A DNA stretch of 10,590 nucleotides. Origin: Candidatus Methanoperedens sp. GTDB taxonomy: Archaea; Halobacteriota; Methanosarcinia; Methanosarcinales; Methanoperedenaceae. The notes under the pieces were generated by a model. The model had not been told where the DNA came from. It worked only from the letters and a program-made list of their open reading frames with translations, and searched no databases. Positions within the stretch are counted from its first letter, which is position 1; every line of letters begins with the position of its first letter. The position numbers and the translations under genes were made by a program. The stretch covers positions 1 to 10,590 of the forward strand of contig JAJRAP010000232.1 in assembly GCA_028679855.1 (NCBI GenBank). Direction: 5' to 3'. Of this stretch, positions 1 through 6,120 are shown one piece after another.

Positions 1-259
1 ATGCCTGTCTCACTTCATCTAATACACTTCCTTTCGGGACACCAAGCACGCAATAGAACGTGGGAGCCCCGCCAAGAAGTTCATCCGTCCATTCAGGATA
101 CTTTTCCTCGAAGCGCTCAAATTTGTCAAGGAATCTTCCGACCCTGTGGGCATCCATATAGACCCCGCCTACTTTCCAGTAGGGATCGTCTTCGATAGAA
201 ATCTCTTTTATGACCTCATGAAGCCCTTCTTCCCGTGATTTTTTCTTATGCTTACTCAT
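1..259 (-). CDS. J-domain (DnaJ-like) protein, partial at its C-terminus
   Basis: This is a co-chaperone-type protein of which 86 codons are visible; the rest lies beyond base 1. The start ATG (257-259) overlaps the TGA stop of the DnaK-like gene as ATGA, so its translation is probably coupled, and no clear Shine-Dalgarno is seen. Residues 1-10 are lysine-rich (MSKHKKKSRE). Residues 11-66 are a charged, aromatic-rich segment I do not recognise. From residue 68 the sequence reads FYCVLGVPKGSVLDEVRQA, which matches helix I and the start of helix II of a J domain (consensus YxVLGVxxxAsxdEIrkAY). The HPD tripeptide that activates Hsp70 would lie just outside the window, so J function is inferred. 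Canonical DnaJ has its J domain at the extreme N-terminus; here about 66 residues precede it. The neighbouring dnaK-like and grpE-like genes strongly support the assignment. Confidence 0.82.
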   Translation of the reverse strand, partial: MSKHKKKSREEGLHEVIKEISIEDDPYWKVGGVYMDAHRVGRFLDKFERFEEKYPEWTDELLGGAPTFYCVLGVPKGSVLDEVRQA

Positions 260-1962
260 TTTTGTCTTATTTCTAAAGTGCTGCCCCCGGTTATTTTTGC
301 TTCAGAGATACTTTGAGTATCCTTAAGCTCGATATTATCAAAGAAAATATTATCAGTTCCACACATCAAACCTTTTTGTTCAAGTTCTGTTTTTAAATTC
401 ATTATTGTTTGTCCCGGATTCAGGTAGAGAGTTAAAGCGTCGCGGGTTGAGATGTTGGTTACACTTACTTCTATACTTTCCTGACCGAACAATTTTTTCA
501 TCCATTTGTTTTTTTCCTTTTTTGAAAGCCTGCTTCGGGCTTCCATTTTCACTGACCTCTGATTGCCTGATATCTTTTCCACAGCCGTAACATTCAATAT
601 CCCGAATTCTTTTCCCACTTCGAAACTTACATCGACCCGATCCAGGAATGCAGGCATGGGTTCAACAGATATGAAGAAATCACCAAGATGCTCATTGTCT
701 TTTGCCATCTCACCTTCTCCCTGGTAAACCTCGATCTTAACCTCTTTTGTGAAATCTGCCACATTGGTATAATTTCCCGTACGTACGATGGGTATCTTGG
801 TGTTGCGCTCCAGTATCTTATTTACCGTGTCATCAGCCATCAATACTCCAAGGGAACTTGAGATCACATCGCTTATTTCTATGTTCTTAGCTATGGTTGA
901 TTTTTCTTTTCCATATTCCATACCTGCAACTGCGGCGCCCAGCGCAACAGCTTCATAGGGGTCGGGACCTTTTACAGGTTCTTTCCCGAAATACTGCGTC
1001 ACAAAGTCACAGACAGCCGGGATCAGGGTAGTTCCGCCCACAAGCAGAATGTCATCGATCTCATTTTTCTCAAGCGAAGCATCATCCAGCGCCTGTTCGA
1101 TCGGTTTTTTTGTACGTTCGATGAGGTCTGATATCATCCCGTTAAGCTGTATGCGCGTCAGAATTGTATTAAAAGGCGCTTTGCTTGCTGCAAAAGGAAT
1201 GCTGATCATTGTGCTTTCATTGCAAGATAGCGCGATTTTTGCCTCTTCAGAAGTTTCACGGACGGTTGCCAGGAGCGAAAGATCCTTTTTCACATCGATC
1301 CCGAGCTGCTCATACACTTTTTTACTCAAATATTCCACGATACGCGCGTCAATATCATCTCCGCCGAGCCTGTGCTCGCCTGCGCTTGCGTCCACATCGA
1401 AGAACCCAGATGAAATGGATAATATGGAGACATCAAATGTCCCTCCGCCAAAATCATATACCAGAACTTTCCTGTCCCTGTCTTCCCTTATCCCGTATGC
1501 AAGCGCTGCTGCTGTGGGTTCATTTATCATTCTCAAAACATTCAGACCAGCGATCTCTGCCGCATCCTTGATGGACTGTCTCTGGCTATCTGAGTAATTT
1601 GCCGGAACCGATACCACTACACCATTAAAAGTCTTACCAAGCCTGATCTTTGCATCGTCAGCAAGTTTTTTGAATATTTGAGCGCCTATATATTCTGGCG
1701 GGAATTTATGGCGTCCTATCTTTTTTTTGAAGTCAGTTCCCATTTCTCTCTTTATTGAAACGACAGTATTTTCAGGATATACGATCATGTTCCTTTTTGC
1801 TAATTCACCCACTACCGCTTCGTCCTCATTTTTAAAATAAACGATAGATGGCGTTATCTTCTTTCCTTCATTGTTCTCAATGATCGTTGGCTCATCAAGC
1901 AGCAAATATGCCATTTTAGAGTTCGTGGTGCCGAAATCAATACCTATTATGTTTTTATCCAT
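256..1962 (-). CDS. DnaK/Hsp70-like chaperone with C-terminal ubiquitin-like domain in place of the helical lid
   Basis: This is an ATP-dependent Hsp70 chaperone of 568 aa, probably cytosolic. The actin-type ATPase domain spans residues 1-355: phosphate-1 loop GIDFGTTNS (7-15), the K71 equivalent in SIKREMG, NEPTAAALAYG (147-157), phosphate-2 DFGGGTFDVSIL (170-181) and the adenosine motif LLVGGTTLIPAV (306-317). The interdomain linker is altered: around 362-372 it reads EISDVISSSLG rather than the usual DVLLLDVTPLSLG. The beta substrate-binding domain spans about 368-475 and includes GILNVTAVEKISGNQRS. LSKKEKNKWMKK (479-490) resembles the start of lid helix A, but the lid then stops. Residues about 496-568 instead resemble ubiquitin (see findings). 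The protein ends RQK, without Gly-Gly. The start is supported by GAGGT 8 bases upstream. The gene lies 20 bases after the grpE-like gene and overlaps the J-protein gene. The Hsp70 call is firm; the physiological role is unknown. Confidence 0.96.
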   Translation of the reverse strand: MDKNIIGIDFGTTNSKMAYLLLDEPTIIENNEGKKITPSIVYFKNEDEAVVGELAKRNMIVYPENTVVSIKREMGTDFKKKIGRHKFPPEYIGAQIFKKLADDAKIRLGKTFNGVVVSVPANYSDSQRQSIKDAAEIAGLNVLRMINEPTAAALAYGIREDRDRKVLVYDFGGGTFDVSILSISSGFFDVDASAGEHRLGGDDIDARIVEYLSKKVYEQLGIDVKKDLSLLATVRETSEEAKIALSCNESTMISIPFAASKAPFNTILTRIQLNGMISDLIERTKKPIEQALDDASLEKNEIDDILLVGGTTLIPAVCDFVTQYFGKEPVKGPDPYEAVALGAAVAGMEYGKEKSTIAKNIEISDVISSSLGVLMADDTVNKILERNTKIPIVRTGNYTNVADFTKEVKIEVYQGEGEMAKDNEHLGDFFISVEPMPAFLDRVDVSFEVGKEFGILNVTAVEKISGNQRSVKMEARSRLSKKEKNKWMKKLFGQESIEVSVTNISTRDALTLYLNPGQTIMNLKTELEQKGLMCGTDNIFFDNIELKDTQSISEAKITGGSTLEIRQK

Positions 1963-1970
1963 TCTTGTCG

Positions 1971-1975
1971 ACCTC
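1971..1975 (-). promoter_or_regulatory. ribosome-binding site of the DnaK-like gene
   Basis: GAGGT on the minus strand lies 8 bases before the ATG at 1962, inside the 20-base gap after the grpE-like stop. It supports both the chosen start and independent initiation within the operon. Confidence 0.75.
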
Positions 1976-1982
1976 TTTTATT

Positions 1983-2804
1983 TTATATCCATGGGATCTT
2001 ATCGAATTTTTCTTTTTGTATTAAAGGTTTCTCTTCCGTTTTTGTATTTATTTCTCTGATTGAATTTTTTAGATATTCCATTTCCTTTGAAATTTCTGCG
2101 ATCTTTTGATTCCTCTCTAGTTCAAGTTCGTAAGTTTGTTTCGCTTTTGTCTCAAGTTCACGGTAAGAATTTCTCAGGGATTCCAAATCAATTGAGATCT
2201 TATCTATTTTTTCTTTTTGAACGCGCTCTATTTCATCTATTCTCTTATTCATCTCTGAAACTTGCGGTTTTTCCCTTTTTATCAGACCTGTGAGGCGATC
2301 CCAAAATCCTTTTTTGATCATTTTTTGCTCTACCGGATTTTTTGAGACGATGACTTCAGCAGGACGGACTATATTATTTTCAAATATATATCCTTTCCTT
2401 GCAACCCGAAATATGGAGTTCTGAGGATATTTTGTGCCGTATTCCAATCCTACGGCTATATGCCTTTTTTCATCGAATTTATCTCCTGCTCCGGGTTCTA
2501 TAGGCGTGAGACCTGAGGCATAAAGCATCTGGTCATAAATTGCCTCTATGTTCTTGCGGATGTTATCTGAATAATTTTTCATCATTTCGCAGGTTTGCTC
2601 ATTGTCCGATCCAGAAATTCGTGTCAATGAATCTGCGACTACGAGCAATTTTTTGGATAAGTCCGCCTTTATTTCAATTCTTTTTTTCTCTTCATTTTTT
2701 CTACTGACTTCAATATAATCTTTGAATTCCTGTTTTAATTTATTGTACTGGGATTCGAATTTATCGGCCTTTTTTCTGATATCGTCAAGATTTTCCTGTT
2801 CCAT
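1983..2804 (-). CDS. GrpE-like nucleotide exchange factor with long C-terminal coiled-coil tail
   Basis: This is the predicted nucleotide exchange partner of the adjacent DnaK-like protein. Residues 1-45 form a charged helix typical of the GrpE dimerisation stalk. The GrpE head follows: DKFDEKRHIAV (about 108-118) and the signature KGYIFENNIVRPAEVIVSK (137-155). Ordinary GrpE ends near here, at about 180-200 aa. This protein continues for about 117 residues to 273, mostly heptad-like charged helix (about 183-255), with a near repeat VQKEKIDKI (195-203) / IQKEKFDKI (262-270). The frame stays open upstream to a GTG at 2963, but that extension translates the tRNA-Ser gene and is rejected. ATG at 2804 begins the MEQENLDDIRKK helix. 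A TATA-like element at 2837-2846 predicts a very short leader, and there is no clear Shine-Dalgarno. It is the first gene of the chaperone operon. Family call firm; the tail's function is unknown. Confidence 0.92.
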   Translation of the reverse strand: MEQENLDDIRKKADKFESQYNKLKQEFKDYIEVSRKNEEKKRIEIKADLSKKLLVVADSLTRISGSDNEQTCEMMKNYSDNIRKNIEAIYDQMLYASGLTPIEPGAGDKFDEKRHIAVGLEYGTKYPQNSIFRVARKGYIFENNIVRPAEVIVSKNPVEQKMIKKGFWDRLTGLIKREKPQVSEMNKRIDEIERVQKEKIDKISIDLESLRNSYRELETKAKQTYELELERNQKIAEISKEMEYLKNSIREINTKTEEKPLIQKEKFDKIPWI

Positions 2805-2836
2805 CACTACCGGACTGATTGTAATTACTGCTAATT

Positions 2837-2846
2837 GAATATAGTT
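2837..2846 (-). promoter_or_regulatory. putative TATA box of the chaperone operon
   Basis: AACTATATTC on the minus strand lies between the tRNA-Ser 3' end and the grpE-like start. A transcript starting about 26 bases downstream of its centre would have a leader of only about 12 bases, which fits the lack of a Shine-Dalgarno. This rests on pattern and spacing only. Confidence 0.45.
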
Positions 2847-2883
2847 TTCCCTTGAACTGAACGCGTTTAGAGTGATCAAGAAG

Positions 2884-2969
2884 CGCCGAGGAAGGGATTT
2901 GAACCCTTGCTTACCAGAAGGTAAAACAGGTCTCGAGCCTGCCGCGTTAGTCCGCTCTGCCACCTCGGC
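2884..2969 (-). tRNA. tRNA-Ser(CGA)
   Basis: An 86-nt class II tRNA. The acceptor stem is GCCGAGG/CCTCGGC with discriminator G73, which favours Ser over Leu. The anticodon stem GCAGG/CCTGT encloses the loop CTCGAGA, with anticodon CGA at 2933-2935 reading UCG. The long variable arm (TTACC-TTCT-GGTAA) is typical of Ser. The T arm is AAGGG-TTCAAAT-CCCTT. No intron interrupts the anticodon loop, and CCA is not encoded (the next bases are CTT). It is transcribed in the same direction as the chaperone operon, whose first gene starts 79 bases after it, and divergently from the S4/FtsJ gene. Confidence 0.97.
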
Positions 2970-2980
2970 ACAGAAATACT

Positions 2981-2998
2981 TTTAATATAGTTTATTTG
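2981..2998. promoter_or_regulatory. shared AT-rich divergent promoter segment (tRNA-Ser / S4-FtsJ gene)
   Basis: Only 64 bases separate the tRNA-Ser 5' end from the divergent methyltransferase ATG. For the plus strand, TTTAATATAG (2981-2990) is a TATA candidate predicting a start near 3011. For the minus strand, CAAATAAAC (about 2990-2998) is spaced correctly for a tRNA start near 2969. The two elements abut or overlap, so the promoters may compete. Confidence 0.45.
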
Positions 2999-3023
2999 CT
3001 ATTAATTGTTGCGATCAAATCTT

Positions 3024-3029
3024 CAGGTG
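3024..3029 (+). promoter_or_regulatory. probable ribosome-binding site of the S4/FtsJ gene
   Basis: CAGGTG lies 4 bases before the ATG at 3034 and could pair with the 16S 3' end. It is short and close to the start, so support is moderate. Confidence 0.45.
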
Positions 3030-3033
3030 CTTT

Positions 3034-3681
3034 ATGAGACTTGACTCTTTCCTTGTCGAGATAGGAAATCTCGGCTCCCGCGGGCGCGCAAAAAGGGCTA
3101 TCACAGAGGGGCACGTGAAGGTCAATGGCATGGTGATCATGAAACCCTCTTATGATATTGCGTATTGTGACCTCGTTGAAGTAATGCAGGATATGGATAA
3201 ACCCGCTGGATACTGGAAACTCAAAGAGATCCAGGAAACGACGGGTATTATCAAAAATGGTGACAGCGTGCTTGATATCGGGTCAAGCGCCGGAGGTTTC
3301 CTTTTGTTCGCCTCTGAGATCGCATCCCATGTTCACGGGGTCGAATTCAGCCGCGAGTTCCGTACCGAGCTTGGAATGATCGCGCATGAGCGCCCCAATA
3401 TCACGGTAGAGTTCAACGACGTGTTCACAATGACTTTTGAGAAGGAAAAATTCGATGTCCTGCTCATGGATATCACCGCAGATCCTTTATCTTCAATAAA
3501 AGCCCTTGAGAACGTGCTTCCTGCATTGAAAAGCGGTGGCATGCTCATGCAGGTGCTGAAACTGCAAAAAAAAAAGGAGCGTGAACCTATCCTCAGGAAA
3601 TTATCTTCCCTGGGTCTTAAGATCATTGATGTGCTTGAACCTGAAAAAAAAGAGGCGTATGTCATAGCGAGGAAACTGTAA
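3034..3681 (+). CDS. S4-domain / FtsJ-type rRNA 2'-O-methyltransferase (TlyA-like)
   Basis: A 215-aa predicted SAM-dependent RNA methyltransferase. Residues 1-52 form an S4 RNA-binding domain ([23 protein letters not shown], then HVKVNG). Residues 58-215 form a Rossmann methyltransferase of the RrmJ/FtsJ superfamily, with the SAM loop [11 protein letters not shown] (79-89) and acidic HGVEF (101-105). By alignment to FtsJ the K-D-K-E catalytic tetrad is complete: K62 (GYWKLKEI), D146 (LLMDITAD), K176 (VLKLQ) and E207 (KKEAYVIA). The S4-plus-FtsJ layout is that of TlyA/haemolysin-A-like proteins, which methylate rRNA; the exact target here is not deducible. A run of ten A at 3566-3575 lies within the gene with the frame intact. 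The stop TAA shares a base with the dph2 ATG, so the two genes are co-transcribed. Confidence 0.9.
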   Translation: MRLDSFLVEIGNLGSRGRAKRAITEGHVKVNGMVIMKPSYDIAYCDLVEVMQDMDKPAGYWKLKEIQETTGIIKNGDSVLDIGSSAGGFLLFASEIASHVHGVEFSREFRTELGMIAHERPNITVEFNDVFTMTFEKEKFDVLLMDITADPLSSIKALENVLPALKSGGMLMQVLKLQKKKEREPILRKLSSLGLKIIDVLEPEKKEAYVIARKL

Positions 3682-4658
3682 TGCCGCAATTCGATCTTGA
3701 CCTGGAACGCGTAATTAGTATCATAAAGAACAGGAACTGCAAAAAGGTCGGTCTCCAGTTCCCTGAAGGGCTGAAAAGGCGGGCGCCGGGTCTTGCAGAA
3801 GAGATAGAAAAAAAGACAATGGCGAGTGTTATTATTTCAGGCAACCCCTGCTTTGGTGCATGCGATATCGATACCGTACTTGCGGGCAGGGTTGATGTAC
3901 TGTTCCATTTCGGGCATGCAGGTATGGGAAAACACGACAACGTGGTCTTTATTGAAGCGCGCTCGAACGTAGATGTGGTTCCAGCGGTCAGGAATGCAAT
4001 CCCGCTCCTGAAAACCGGAAGGATAGGATTGATAACCACAGTCCAGCACGTTCATAAGCTGGATGATGCATGCACGGTCTTAAAAGAACACGGGAAAGAA
4101 TGTGTTGTTGGAAGGGGGAACGAGAGAGTCGCATATCCAGGGCAGGTGCTGGGATGTAATTTTACTGCGGCACGGATCGATTGCGAGGAACTTCTCTATA
4201 TCGGAAGTGGAGTTTTCCACCCGCTTGGAGTTGCGATCGCTACGGGGAAAAGAGTGGTTGCGGCAGACCCGTATCTGAACCAGGCGGTGGAAGTTGCTCC
4301 AGAAAAATTCCAGCGTAAGCGCGGCGGATATATCGCAAAAGCTATGGACGCAGATGTTTTTGGGATCATTGTTTCCACAAAGAGCGGCCAGAACAGGATG
4401 GAGCTTGCCATGCGCCTCAAAACGCTGGCAGAAAAGCACGGGAAGAAATGTTTAATAATCGAGATGGACCTTGTTACACCAGAGCAGTTGCTGGCATTCC
4501 AGGCTGACGCTTATGTGAACACTGCCTGCCCGAGGATCACGATAGACGATGCTGAAAGGTTCCATGTGCCTGTCCTTACGCCGCAGGAGTTTGAGAGTGC
4601 GCTGGGGGAGAGGGGAATCGAGAATATAGAGATGGATGAAATCGTTCAGGACAGTTGA
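3681..4658 (+). CDS. dph2: diphthamide biosynthesis enzyme Dph2 (3-amino-3-carboxypropyl transferase)
   Basis: Dph2 catalyses the first step of diphthamide synthesis: an unusual [4Fe-4S] enzyme cleaves SAM and transfers the 3-amino-3-carboxypropyl group to a histidine of elongation factor 2. The 325-aa length is typical of archaeal Dph2, which works as a homodimer. The three cluster cysteines characteristic of the family are present, one per repeat domain: C61 (NPCFGACD), C159 (QVLGCN) and C283 (NTACPRI). Other family-like stretches are [11 protein letters not shown] (21-31), FHFGHAGMG (76-84), GSGVFHPLG (176-184) and [10 protein letters not shown] (276-285). The ATG overlaps the preceding stop by one base, indicating translational coupling with the methyltransferase. 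The 3' end faces the 3' end of tRNA-Trp 15 bases away. Confidence 0.96.
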   Translation: MPQFDLDLERVISIIKNRNCKKVGLQFPEGLKRRAPGLAEEIEKKTMASVIISGNPCFGACDIDTVLAGRVDVLFHFGHAGMGKHDNVVFIEARSNVDVVPAVRNAIPLLKTGRIGLITTVQHVHKLDDACTVLKEHGKECVVGRGNERVAYPGQVLGCNFTAARIDCEELLYIGSGVFHPLGVAIATGKRVVAADPYLNQAVEVAPEKFQRKRGGYIAKAMDADVFGIIVSTKSGQNRMELAMRLKTLAEKHGKKCLIIEMDLVTPEQLLAFQADAYVNTACPRITIDDAERFHVPVLTPQEFESALGERGIENIEMDEIVQDS

Positions 4659-4709
4659 TGTGTGGTTGTTGTATGGGGCTGGTGAGATTTGAACTCACGA
4701 TCGACGGGT

Positions 4710-4871
4710 CTCTCCGAAAACGCCAGGTTTTACGCACTTGACCCCGGATTTAAATCCGGGGTCTTTGAGCAGCACGTTCAGTGCTCCAACGGTTCCTCAC
4801 TGCTTACCGCGTCCGGTTCGCTCGGTTGACCCGTTGCTCATCATAACACACCGGAATCTTCCGGTTTTCCG
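4710..4871 (-). ncRNA. tRNA-Trp intron carrying a box C/D 2'-O-methylation guide RNA
   Basis: The 162-nt intron contains C box ATGATGA (4838-4844), D' box CCGA (4822-4825, degenerate for CUGA), C' box GTGAGGA (4794-4800) and D box CTGA (4778-4781). The D' guide ACGGGTC (4828-4834) pairs with G-A38-C39-C40-C41-G42-U43; the fifth base upstream of D' (G4830) faces C39. The D guide GTTGGAGC (4783-4790) pairs with 31-GCTCCAG-37 plus the first intron base; the fifth base upstream of D (G4786) faces C34. This matches the known role of euryarchaeal tRNA-Trp introns in guiding methylation of positions 34 and 39 by fibrillarin, Nop5 and L7Ae. A small hairpin (ACCGG/CCGGT, 4850-4865) precedes the C box. 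Boxes and pairing are seen; methylation itself is inferred. Confidence 0.92.
4740..4763. repeat. 24-nt perfect palindrome inside the tRNA-Trp intron
   Basis: Each half (12 nt, GACCCCGGATTT) is the exact reverse complement of the other. As RNA it would form a hairpin of about 10 bp with a UUAA loop. It lies between the D box of the guide RNA and the 3' splice-site strand of the bulge-helix-bulge, outside all guide elements. Confidence 0.95.
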
Positions 4872-4936
4872 CTGGAGCCCGTCGCCATGCCGGACTAGGC
4901 CACAGCCCCTGATGACCCGCTATACTCGATTCAATG

Positions 4937-4946
4937 GCTATTAAAG
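4937..4946 (-). promoter_or_regulatory. putative TATA box of tRNA-Trp
   Basis: CTTTAATAGC on the minus strand is centred about 33 bases upstream of the tRNA 5' end, predicting a short 5' leader. Pattern and spacing only. Confidence 0.35.
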
Positions 4947-4995
4947 CTATCTAATCGCATCAAATGCAAATAAGACTAAAAGATGAGGGCTCATG

Positions 4996-5003
4996 TATAA
5001 AAG
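4996..5003 (+). promoter_or_regulatory. putative TATA box of the membrane-protein gene
   Basis: TATAAAAG fits the archaeal TATA consensus. A start about 26 bases from its centre, near 5025, would leave a leader of 17-26 bases. A second AT-rich stretch, TTATTTATAC (5014-5023), would instead give a leaderless transcript. Confidence 0.5.
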
Positions 5004-5041
5004 CACTGATTAATTATTTATACGTGAAGCCGAATTAATTC

Positions 5042-6103
5042 ATGAGGATTATGAACTGGTACAGTATAGAATCCATTGATACGGCGATAAAAAGAACAAG
5101 TAAAACTCTTTTTAAGCCATTTGATTTCTGGAAATGGATTAAACTGGGGATAATAATTATTGTTAGCGGGGGAGGTTTTTCAGGTTTCAATTTTAACCCT
5201 GGCACCTTCAACAAGCCCGCAGCAGATATGAATATGGATGCGCCATTAACTGAGGGAATGCCATCAACCCAGGAAATAATCGATCAAATCACACAGTTCT
5301 GGCATCAGTACCAGACTTATATCCTGATCGGATTGGTTATAATAATTTTCATAACATTGCTTTTTACCCTGATATCCAGTATTATGCAATTTGTGTTCGT
5401 TGAAGCTCTCGTTACGAATAAAGTGACGATTATTGCAAACTTTAAAAAATACTTGCGTCCCGGGTTCAACCTGTTCATAATACAGACGATACTGGGACTG
5501 TTTTTCCTTTCACTGTTCATTCTGGCAATGCTTTCCGTGGTGCTGCCGATGCTGCAATCACCTGCGATAATTACTTTTGGATCGATCCTATCCGGTATTT
5601 TTTGGTTTATGATTGTAGCGATAGTCCTTGCCTTGATCAGCGGAATTATTTACTCTTTGATAAATCTCTCTATCCCACTGGTGATGTACGATCAGACCGG
5701 CTTGATCGAAGCCATAAAAAAGATACTTGGAAGAGCCAGTGCTGACAGGAAACAGATAGTTGTTTACTGGATAATGAGGGCTCTGCTCTGGTTGGTGGCA
5801 GCTATTATTATGGGCATTGCAGCTTTAATAATTTTTATATTATTGGCTATTGTTATCATATTAGTAGGTTTGATCCTTTATTTCATATTATCATCGCTCG
5901 GTCTGGGTACCGGAAACATTCTGTTCTGGACAGTGATGATAATTTATGGATTGGTCGCATTGATCCCGTTAATTGTACTCATGTTGCTCGTATCCGTGCC
6001 TGTACCAGTATTCATGAAATCCCACATGCTCATATTCCTTCAGTCCTGGTACCAGGATGCAACAATACCATTCTTTGATGCAAAGGAAAGCAGGGAAATT
6101 TAA
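5042..6103 (+). CDS. polytopic integral membrane protein of unknown function (possibly DUF7544-like)
   Basis: A 353-aa hydrophobic protein. The N-terminus is amphipathic (NWYSIESIDTAIKRTSKTLF, residues 5-24) and is followed by KPFDFWKWIKLG and a first hydrophobic stretch (33-44). An outward-looking, Met/Pro-rich loop (45-90) precedes a strong transmembrane helix (92-118). Further hydrophobic segments lie at about 143-172, 176-214, 240-284 (probably two) and 293-325, giving six to eight spans. The W-Y-x-I-x-x-I-D-x-A opening and PFDxWKW motif recall the archaeal DUF7544 membrane family, but that is from memory and tentative. No transport or catalytic motif is visible. Either ATG 5042 or ATG 5051 could be the start; GAGG at 5044-5047 sits rather close to the second. 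The 3' end converges on the hydrolase gene, 17 bases away, and the function cannot be inferred from context. Confidence 0.88.
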   Translation: MRIMNWYSIESIDTAIKRTSKTLFKPFDFWKWIKLGIIIIVSGGGFSGFNFNPGTFNKPAADMNMDAPLTEGMPSTQEIIDQITQFWHQYQTYILIGLVIIIFITLLFTLISSIMQFVFVEALVTNKVTIIANFKKYLRPGFNLFIIQTILGLFFLSLFILAMLSVVLPMLQSPAIITFGSILSGIFWFMIVAIVLALISGIIYSLINLSIPLVMYDQTGLIEAIKKILGRASADRKQIVVYWIMRALLWLVAAIIMGIAALIIFILLAIVIILVGLILYFILSSLGLGTGNILFWTVMIIYGLVALIPLIVLMLLVSVPVPVFMKSHMLIFLQSWYQDATIPFFDAKESREI

Positions 6104-6120
6104 AGGATATTCAGGGTATC

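Larger units (their letters stand above)
4674..4909 (-). tRNA. tRNA-Trp(CCA), intron-containing
   Basis: Exon 1 is 4872-4909 and exon 2 is 4674-4709. The spliced tRNA has acceptor stem GGGGCTG/CAGCCCC with discriminator A (4674), anticodon stem ACGGG/CCCGT, loop CTCCAGA with anticodon CCA (4873-4875), variable loop CGATC and T arm GTGAG-TTCAAAT-CTCAC. CCA is not encoded at the end. The intron sits at the canonical archaeal position 37/38. A perfect bulge-helix-bulge forms: exon CTCC (32-35) pairs with intron GGAG (4712-4715) as the central 4-bp helix. It is flanked by 3-nt bulges AG^C and AG^A, then by the anticodon stem on one side and GGAAA/TTTTC on the other. The fold leaves little doubt. 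Confidence 0.97.

Noticed and set aside
1049..1597. 182-codon plus-strand frame opposite the DnaK-like gene
   Set aside because: It is antisense to the conserved ATPase core, with Ser-rich shadow composition and no family resemblance.
2805..2963. N-terminal extension of the grpE-like frame to a GTG at 2963 (53 extra residues)
   Set aside because: It translates the tRNA-Ser gene and its downstream spacer. The GrpE stalk helix begins at the ATG at 2804, and a TATA-like element lies between.
4740..4763. The palindrome as a transcription terminator for dph2
   Set aside because: It is inside the opposite-strand tRNA-Trp intron, about 80 bases past the stop, with only a short T tract after it. 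Archaeal terminators are usually T runs rather than GC hairpins.
4738..4944. 68-codon plus-strand frame in the gap after dph2
   Set aside because: It lies almost wholly antisense to the tRNA-Trp gene and its intron; the RNA fold explains the sequence.
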